Positions 58,534-64,000 of a stretch of 64,000 nt of DNA are shown here, piece by piece. Under the pieces are notes generated by a model that was given only the letters and a program-made list of their open reading frames with translations, did not search any database and was not told the origin of the DNA. The DNA is from Xanthomonas sp. NCPPB 1128 (GTDB lineage: Bacteria; Pseudomonadota; Gammaproteobacteria; Xanthomonadales; Xanthomonadaceae): positions 1 to 64,000 of the forward strand of contig NZ_LFME01000030.1 in NCBI RefSeq assembly GCF_001043115.1, given 5' to 3'. Position 1 is the stretch's first letter. Every line of letters starts with the position of its first letter. A program made the position numbers and the translations under genes.

Positions 58534-60390
58534 TCACTCGAGCACGTAGGCCACGCGCAAGCCGCCCCAGTGGCGCCCGCGCACCTGCACCGGCACCGAC
58601 AGGTCGAACAGGATCTGCCCGGTATCGCGCCGGTACACCTGCAGCAGGTACGGTTCGGTGTGGCGGCCGACGTTGCGGCCGACCCGGTCGCTGAAGATGC
58701 GCTTGGTGCGGTTGCCGACCAGATCGCGCGCACGGTCGCCGCTGAGCGGCTGGCTGAAGCGCAGGTTGTGGGTCGGCACATAACCGTCGACGTTCGCGCA
58801 GATCGCGAACACGATCCATGGATGCGCGGCCAGCAGCGGCTCCTGCAGCGGCGGCAGCAACGCGTCGCACAGCGCATCGAAGGCGGTACGGTACTTGGGC
58901 GGGTCGATGCCCGGGATCGGAACGTACTCGGTGGCGAACAGCGCATCCTCGGCGATGCGCCCACGCGCCAGCGCTGCCTCGAACGCCAGGCCGATGCTGG
59001 CGGCGGCAGCCTGGGCCAGATCGCGCACCCGCGCATGCCGCGGCTGGTGCATCGGATCGGCGGGCAAGCGGAACAGGTTTACGCAGTCGTGCAGGGTGTC
59101 GCTGCCGGCGGCCAGGTCGGCACTGCGCTGCACCACGCGCGCGGCATGCTCCAGGTTGCTGCGGCTGAGCCCGACCACGTGCTCGACGGCCCGGTCGATA
59201 CCACCGATCTCCCCGCTCTGGGTGGCGATGCGGCCGGCCACCGCGTCCATCGCCGCGCTGGCGCGGCCGAGCAGTTCGCCGATGCCGCCCAACACCTGTT
59301 CGGTGCGCTGGGCCGAGGCCGCGCTCTCCTGCAGCGCGGTACCGGTCTCGCCGATGATGCCGCGCACGTCGCGCGCCGCGGTGGCGGCACGTTCGGCCAG
59401 TTGCCGGATCTCGGTGGCGACCACTGCGAAGCCGCGTCCGGCGGGGCCGGCGTGCACTGCTTCGATACTGGCGTTGATCGAAAGGATATTGGTCTGGAAC
59501 GCGACCGCATCGATCACCTCGATGACCTGGTTGGCGCGCGCCGAGCGTCGCGCCACTTCCTGCATCGCCTGACCCAGGGTGCGCGCCGCCTCCACGCCCT
59601 GGCGTGCGCTGTCGTCGGCACTGGCCGCCACCGCGATCACCGCGCGCAGGTCGCGGTCCATCTCGTGCAGGCCCTGCAGCAGTTGCCGGGTGGTGGCGAG
59701 CACCGTCTGCAGCGCATCCAGTTGGGTCTGCGACTGCCGCGCCAGTTCGTCGTTCTCGGCCACCACGTGCGGCACTTCGGCGGCGATCTGCAGCGACAGC
59801 GCCACCGCCTGGCGGATCGCCTCGGCCAGGTTGCCGAATCCGGCGGACAGGCGCCGCCCCGGCATCGCCTCGGTCTCCTGCGCCGACAGCGGCGTCTGCA
59901 GCCCCAGATCCAGATCGCAGCCGGTCAGCCGCTCGCCGACCCGCTCCAGCAGCGCCTGCGCCGCCGTGCCTTCCTGGATCCGTTGCGCCAGCGCCTGCAG
60001 CGCCGGACTGATGGCGCCCTGCCCCTGGCCGGCACTGAGCAGGGCGACGTCGCGCAGCAGCGCGGCGGTTTCCGGATGCGGCAGCGACAGCAGCCAGCCC
60101 TGGCCGCCGCGATCGCGGTCGCGCTGGTAGCGCACGCGGCGTGTGGGGTCGGCACCCGGCGCCAGCCAGCTGCCTTCGGCGCCGACCAGGGCGGTCAGCG
60201 GCAGCCCCCAGACTGCCTCGCTGGCGGCACCGAGCAGGGCCTGCGGCGTCACCCCCAGCAGATCCACGGCGGCGCGATTGGCTGCACTGATGCGGCCGTC
60301 CGGTTCCAGCCGCAACAGGGCGATCGGGGCATCCGGCAAGCCGGCGGCGGGCACGGCATCGGCGTCCGGACTGCGTGAGAACAAGGCCAT
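58534..60390 (-). CDS. Soluble methyl-accepting chemotaxis protein with PAS and C-terminal sensor
   Basis: This 618-residue chemoreceptor has no TM segment. It begins with a PAS domain (PIALLRLEPDGRISAANRAA, VDLLGVTPQALLGAASEAVW). The MCP signalling domain follows, with hairpin tip EVIDAVAFQTNILSINASIE, then AVHAGPAGRGFAVVATEIRQ and LAERAA. The C-terminal about 150 residues form an extra sensor-like region with YVPIPGIDPPKYRTAFDALC, YVPTHNLRFSQPLSGDRARD and LFDLSVPVQVRGRHWGGLRV. The tip AVHAGPAG differs slightly from the usual AARAGEAG. The signal is unknown. The ATG at 60390 is chosen (MALFSRSPDADAVP). Confidence 0.88.
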   Translation of the reverse strand: MALFSRSPDADAVPAAGLPDAPIALLRLEPDGRISAANRAAVDLLGVTPQALLGAASEAVWGLPLTALVGAEGSWLAPGADPTRRVRYQRDRDRGGQGWLLSLPHPETAALLRDVALLSAGQGQGAISPALQALAQRIQEGTAAQALLERVGERLTGCDLDLGLQTPLSAQETEAMPGRRLSAGFGNLAEAIRQAVALSLQIAAEVPHVVAENDELARQSQTQLDALQTVLATTRQLLQGLHEMDRDLRAVIAVAASADDSARQGVEAARTLGQAMQEVARRSARANQVIEVIDAVAFQTNILSINASIEAVHAGPAGRGFAVVATEIRQLAERAATAARDVRGIIGETGTALQESAASAQRTEQVLGGIGELLGRASAAMDAVAGRIATQSGEIGGIDRAVEHVVGLSRSNLEHAARVVQRSADLAAGSDTLHDCVNLFRLPADPMHQPRHARVRDLAQAAAASIGLAFEAALARGRIAEDALFATEYVPIPGIDPPKYRTAFDALCDALLPPLQEPLLAAHPWIVFAICANVDGYVPTHNLRFSQPLSGDRARDLVGNRTKRIFSDRVGRNVGRHTEPYLLQVYRRDTGQILFDLSVPVQVRGRHWGGLRVAYVLE

Positions 60391-60736
60391 CGTCGTCTCC
60401 CTCGGTGCTGCGCCCATGGTATCGGCTCCCGCCTTGCGCTCGCCGTCACGGCCGCCGCAATCGGAATCACCATCATGCGCCGCGGCGTGCCCGGCAGACA
60501 CGACCACGACGCCGCCATGACGCCGTCTTCGCGAGGATCCGATCACGCAAGCCCCAGTCCGACGCGCGATCGGGTGCCGAACGCCAGGCGTGGCGCGAAC
60601 TGGCGGCGCGCCGGCACCGCGGTCGGCCGCGACAGTCCACAGCAAACGCGTCGGCGTCGGCGTCGGCATCGACCTCCCTGCCCGCCTGCGCGACTGCCAG
60701 CGCGCGCTACCCGTTCCACGACCGGAGACGCTCCAC
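60391..60736. other. Divergent intergenic region, nothing clear
   Basis: The 346 bp between the chemoreceptor and the BCCT transporter must contain both promoters. No consensus -10/-35 pair, repeat or terminator was convincing. Confidence 0.45.
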
Positions 60737-62314
60737 ATGGTGTTCCGCATTTCCATCGCCCTGGTGGCCCTGCTGGTCCTGATCGCCGGCATCGCGCCTG
60801 GGCCATTCAACACGGTGGTGCAGGCGGCGCTGGTGGAGGTCGTGCGCGGCGCCGGCTGGATGTACCTGCTGATCGTGTTCCTGACCTTGAGCTTCCTGCT
60901 GTATCTGGCGTTCGGCCGCTTCGGCAACCTGCGCATCGGCGGCGAAGACGCCGAGCCGGAGTTCTCGCGCGGCAGTTGGCTGTCGATGCTGTTCGCCGCG
61001 GGGATGGGCATCGGCCTGGTGTTCTGGGGCGCGGCCGAACCGATCTCGCATTTCCTCGAGCCGCCGGAGGGCCTGGCGCCGCAGAGCATGGAGGCGGCGC
61101 GCGCGTCGATGCGCTATGCCTTCTTCCACTGGGGCCTGCATCCCTGGGCGATCTACGGGCTGATCGGCCTGGCGATGGCCTGGTTCCAGTACAACCGCAA
61201 CGGCCGCGGCCTGGTCAGCGACATACTGCAGCCGGTCATCGGCCGCCACCACCGTGGCTGGATCGGGCAGAGCGTGAACATCGCTGCCGTGGTCGCCACG
61301 GCGGTCGGCGTGGCGACCACGCTGGGCTTCGGCACCATCCAGATCGCCGCCGGCCTGCAGCGCGTGTTCGGCGTGCACGCCGGCATCCCGGTGCAGATGG
61401 CGGTGATCGCGGTGGCCTTCGTGCTGTACATGGCCTCGACCAGCAGCGGCGTGGAGCGCGGCATCAAGTGGCTGTCCAACGTCAACCTGGTGCTGGCGGC
61501 GCTGCTGCTGGCGGCGGTGCTGGTGCTCGGCCCCACCGGCTTCATCTTCGACACTTTCACCACCACGCTGGGCGCCTACCTCAACCAGCTGGTGACGATG
61601 AGCCTGCGCATGTCGCCGTTCTCCGGCAGCCGCTGGGTGGCGGACTGGACCATCTTCTACTGGGCGTGGTGGATCGCCTGGGCGCCGTTCGTCGGCGCGT
61701 TCATCGCCCGCGTCTCGCGCGGCCGCAGCGTGCGCGAATTCGTCGTCGGCGTGGTATTGGCGCCGACCCTGCTGGGCTTCCTGTGGTTCTCGGTGTTCGG
61801 CGGCACCGCGCTGTGGTCGCAGTTGTTCGGCCACGTCGACATGCTGCAGGCGCTGCACAACGGCTACGAGACGGTGCTGTTCACGCTGTTCGACAGCCTG
61901 CCAGGGTCGCTGCTGCTGTCGAGCGCGGCGCTGTTGCTGCTGATGATCTTCTTCGTCAGTTCCGCCGACTCGGCAGTGCTGGTGCTGGCCAGCATGTCCA
62001 CCGACGAGGCCGGCGACCCGCCGCTGTCACGCAAGCTGGTGTGGGGCGTGGCGGTGGCGCTGATCGCCGCGGTGCTGTTGCTGGCCGGCGGCCTGGATGC
62101 GCTGCAGGGCATGATCACCATCGCCGCGCTGCCGTTCGCGCTGCTGATGGTGTTGGTGATCGTGTCGCTGTACCGCGTGCTCGATGCCGAATCCAACCGC
62201 CAACGCCGCCAGGCGCAACGCGCCCGGCACATGATCGAGGCCTGGATCGCGCGCGAACAGGCGGCGCGGGACGCCACCGGCGATGAGGCGGCAAGCGCGC
62301 AGGAACCACGCTGA
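60737..62314 (+). CDS. BCCT-family (betaine/carnitine/choline) transporter
   Basis: This 525-residue transporter has about 12 TM segments. The family motif GMGIGLVFWGAAEPISHFLE lies in TM2-3. The Trp-rich signature WTIFYWAWWIAWAPFVGAFI then ARVSRGR lies in TM8-9, with the substrate-site residues around it. The N-terminal tail is short (MVFRISIALVALLVLIAGIA). A C-terminal basic tail with AQRARHMIEAWIAREQAARD may sense osmotic changes. Betaine or choline uptake for osmoprotection is likely, but the exact substrate cannot be read. It converges with the ggt gene downstream. Confidence 0.92.
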   Translation: MVFRISIALVALLVLIAGIAPGPFNTVVQAALVEVVRGAGWMYLLIVFLTLSFLLYLAFGRFGNLRIGGEDAEPEFSRGSWLSMLFAAGMGIGLVFWGAAEPISHFLEPPEGLAPQSMEAARASMRYAFFHWGLHPWAIYGLIGLAMAWFQYNRNGRGLVSDILQPVIGRHHRGWIGQSVNIAAVVATAVGVATTLGFGTIQIAAGLQRVFGVHAGIPVQMAVIAVAFVLYMASTSSGVERGIKWLSNVNLVLAALLLAAVLVLGPTGFIFDTFTTTLGAYLNQLVTMSLRMSPFSGSRWVADWTIFYWAWWIAWAPFVGAFIARVSRGRSVREFVVGVVLAPTLLGFLWFSVFGGTALWSQLFGHVDMLQALHNGYETVLFTLFDSLPGSLLLSSAALLLLMIFFVSSADSAVLVLASMSTDEAGDPPLSRKLVWGVAVALIAAVLLLAGGLDALQGMITIAALPFALLMVLVIVSLYRVLDAESNRQRRQAQRARHMIEAWIAREQAARDATGDEAASAQEPR

Positions 62315-62377
62315 TCGCAGGCGCCGCTCGCAGCCGGCCGCGGCATTGGGCCGCCTGCACCGGCGCGCCGGCCGGCG

Positions 62378-64000
62378 TCAGTAACCGGCGGCCTGCCCGT
62401 CCTTGCGGCTTTCCGAGGCGCCGTAGTACACGCCGCTGTCCGGGTCGCGGGCGATCGCCTGGTAGCCGCCGTAGGGACCGTCGGCGAAGATCACCCGGTG
62501 GCCCTTGCGCATCAGTTCGCGGATGGTGTCATAGGAAAACCCGGTTTCCAGGTTCAGTTCGCCGCCGTCGCGCATGGCCGTGGCCTGCCCGGTCGGTTCG
62601 GTGGAGCCTTCGTGCTGGATGCGCGGTGCGTCGCCGGCTTCCTGCAGGTTCATGTGGAAGTCGATCAGGTTCATCAGGATCTGCACGTGGCCCTGCGGCT
62701 GCATCGCCCCGCCCATCACCCCGAAGCTCAGCCACGGCTTGCCGTCCCTGGTGACGAACGCGGGAATGATGGTCTGGAACGGGCGTTTGCCCGGCGCGTA
62801 GCCGTTGGGATGGTCCTTCTGCAGCACGAACATCTCGCCGCGGTCCTGCAGGATGAAGCCCAGCCCCGGCGGCGCCATGCCGCTGCCCATGCCGCGGTAG
62901 TTGGACTGGATCAGCGACACCATCATGCCGTCGGCATCGGCGACGGTCAGGTAGATGGTGTCGCCCTCTTCCAGTTGCTTCGGCGTGCCCGGCTGCACTT
63001 CCTTGAGCGCGCGGTCCATCGAGATCAGCGCGCGCCGCTGTGCGGCGTAGTCCTTGGAGATCAGCCGCGCCAGCGGCGCCGGCTGGAACGCCGGGTCGGC
63101 GTAGAACCGCGCGCGGTCGGCGAAGGCCAGCTTCTTGGCCTCGGTGAACAGGTGCACGTGCTCGGCCGAGCCGAACGGGATCCTGGAGAAATCGTAGCCT
63201 TCCAGGATGTTGAGCATCTGCAGCGCGGCGATGCCCTGGCTGTTGGGCGGTAGTTCCCACACGTCGTAGCCGCGGTAGTTGGTGGACACCGGCTCGACCC
63301 ATTCGCCGTGGTGGCTGGCCAGGTCCTCGTAGCGCAAGAAGCCGCCATTGGCCTTGAAGTAGGCATCGATGGTGCGCGCGATCGGCCCCTTGTAGAACGC
63401 GTCGCGGCCGCCATCGGCGATCTGCTGCAGGGTGTTGGCCAGGTTCGGGTTCTTCCACAGCTCGCCCTTGCGCGGGGCACGGCCGTCGAGAGTGAACTGC
63501 TCCTTGAAGCCGGGGTACTGCGACAGCCGCGGCACCGAGCGGTCCCAGTAGTAGGCGATGGTCTCGGCCACCGGATGGCCGTCGCGGGCGTAGCGGATCG
63601 CCGGCGCCAGGTTTTGCGCCATGCTGCGGCGGCCGAAGCGTTCATGCAGCGCGAACCAGCCATCCACCGCGCCGGGCACCGAGACCGGCAGCGGGCCGGT
63701 GGCCGGGATCTCCTTCAGCCCGCGGCGCTGGAATTCGGCCAGGGTGAGCGCCTTCGGCGAGCGGCCGGAGCCGTTGTAGCCGTACAGCTTCTGCGTCTTC
63801 GGGTCCCAGACGATGGCGAACAGGTCGCCGCCGACGCCGTTGCCGGTCGGCTCCATCAGCCCCAGCGCGGCATTGGCGGCGATCGCCGCATCCACCGCCG
63901 AGCCGCCCTCGCGCATGGTCTCCAGCGCGATCTGCGTGGCCAGCGGCTGCGAGGTGGCGGCCATGGCGTGCGGGGCGATTACTTCCGAGCGGGTCGCGAA
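62378..64000 (-). CDS. ggt: Gamma-glutamyltransferase family protein (N-terminus beyond the window)
   Basis: This gene is cut at the right edge: its frame continues through base 64000 as FATRSEVIAPHAMAA. The visible 540 or so residues have MREGGSAVDAAIAANAALGL, GNGVGGDLFAIVWDP, LPVSVPGAVDGWFALHERFG, ELPPNSQGIAALQMLNILEG and the self-processing site EEGDTIYLTVADADGMMVSL with catalytic Thr. SNYRGMGSGMAPPGLGFILQ and the C-terminal GYQAIARDPDSGVYYGASES close the family match. The enzyme hydrolyses or transfers gamma-glutamyl groups (glutathione use) in the periplasm. A cephalosporin acylase relative is possible. Confidence 0.93.
   Translation of the reverse strand, partial: FATRSEVIAPHAMAATSQPLATQIALETMREGGSAVDAAIAANAALGLMEPTGNGVGGDLFAIVWDPKTQKLYGYNGSGRSPKALTLAEFQRRGLKEIPATGPLPVSVPGAVDGWFALHERFGRRSMAQNLAPAIRYARDGHPVAETIAYYWDRSVPRLSQYPGFKEQFTLDGRAPRKGELWKNPNLANTLQQIADGGRDAFYKGPIARTIDAYFKANGGFLRYEDLASHHGEWVEPVSTNYRGYDVWELPPNSQGIAALQMLNILEGYDFSRIPFGSAEHVHLFTEAKKLAFADRARFYADPAFQPAPLARLISKDYAAQRRALISMDRALKEVQPGTPKQLEEGDTIYLTVADADGMMVSLIQSNYRGMGSGMAPPGLGFILQDRGEMFVLQKDHPNGYAPGKRPFQTIIPAFVTRDGKPWLSFGVMGGAMQPQGHVQILMNLIDFHMNLQEAGDAPRIQHEGSTEPTGQATAMRDGGELNLETGFSYDTIRELMRKGHRVIFADGPYGGYQAIARDPDSGVYYGASESRKDGQAAGY

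Overview
The window is a stretch of GC-rich (about two thirds G+C) gammaproteobacterial chromosome. It most resembles the Xanthomonas/Xanthomonadaceae group. Clues are the yicC-gmk-rpoZ-spoT block divergent from rph-rdgB-hemW, a PPi-dependent phosphofructokinase with no ATP-PFK in view, a short-form adenylate kinase, a Cys-paired TonB-dependent receptor of the Xanthomonas type, GTAG-ended palindromic (REP-like) elements, and many intergenic G-rich heptad repeats. Assignment to genus is inference. I see no rRNA, tRNA, CRISPR array, phage or intact insertion sequence. This is mostly core chromosome, and the unusual material lies in repeats, in altered key residues and in regulatory RNA signals.

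Layout. 0.2-4.5 kb, minus strand: stringent response and nucleotide genes (spoT, rpoZ, gmk, yicC). 4.6-12.1 kb, plus strand: rph, a VOC protein and rdgB coupled by ATGA overlaps, then hemW, a DUF1631/PilZ pair and prolidase pepQ. 12.1-15.2 kb, minus strand: a frameshifted secreted-protein gene, pepP and a ygfB homologue. 15.3-23.0 kb, plus strand: a PAS-GGDEF-EAL protein, a ZapB-like gene, zapA, the 6S RNA gene with its own terminator, a thioesterase, 5-formyl-THF cyclo-ligase, an EVE protein, rpiA, a DUF192 lipoprotein and a SirB1 protein. 23.2-33.1 kb, mixed strands: rubredoxin, thiE, hemL, azurin, a HAD phosphatase, argD, a voltage-sensor type K+ channel, gloA, a ROK protein, an SDR and a small kinase. 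33.4-48.4 kb: a DedA-PAP2-LssY fusion, a chagasin-type inhibitor, a LON-domain protein, mpl, adk, pfp, secreted unknowns, the H+-pyrophosphatase hppA, soluble ppa and an HDOD protein. 48.9-56.0 kb, minus strand: a TonB-dependent receptor preceded by an AraC regulator and a membrane-bound winged-helix/beta-propeller regulator, then a two-TM ion channel. 56.2-64.0 kb: thiC with a TPP riboswitch, a soluble chemoreceptor, a BCCT transporter and a gamma-glutamyltransferase cut by the window end.

Themes. Pyrophosphate handling is concentrated at 39-47 kb (pfp, hppA, ppa, with adk beside pfp). Cyclic-di-GMP and signalling functions recur (GGDEF-EAL, PilZ, HDOD, soluble MCP, SpoT). Thiamine synthesis appears twice (thiE, riboswitch-controlled thiC). 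Envelope and peptide functions recur (pepP, pepQ, mpl, ggt, I42 inhibitor).

Most interesting observations. (1) Seven intergenic loci in the first 33 kb share paired, inverted heptad arms (GGGATTN-like), with predicted G-quadruplex potential and recurring inner hairpins. (2) A dispersed intergenic repeat is translated in frame inside mpl. (3) A two-TM channel has a GLSD filter in place of GYGD, and a PAP2 domain has PSVA in place of PSGH. (4) Two strong plus-strand terminators have no plus-strand gene upstream and share a CT-repeat motif, suggesting unrecognised small RNAs.
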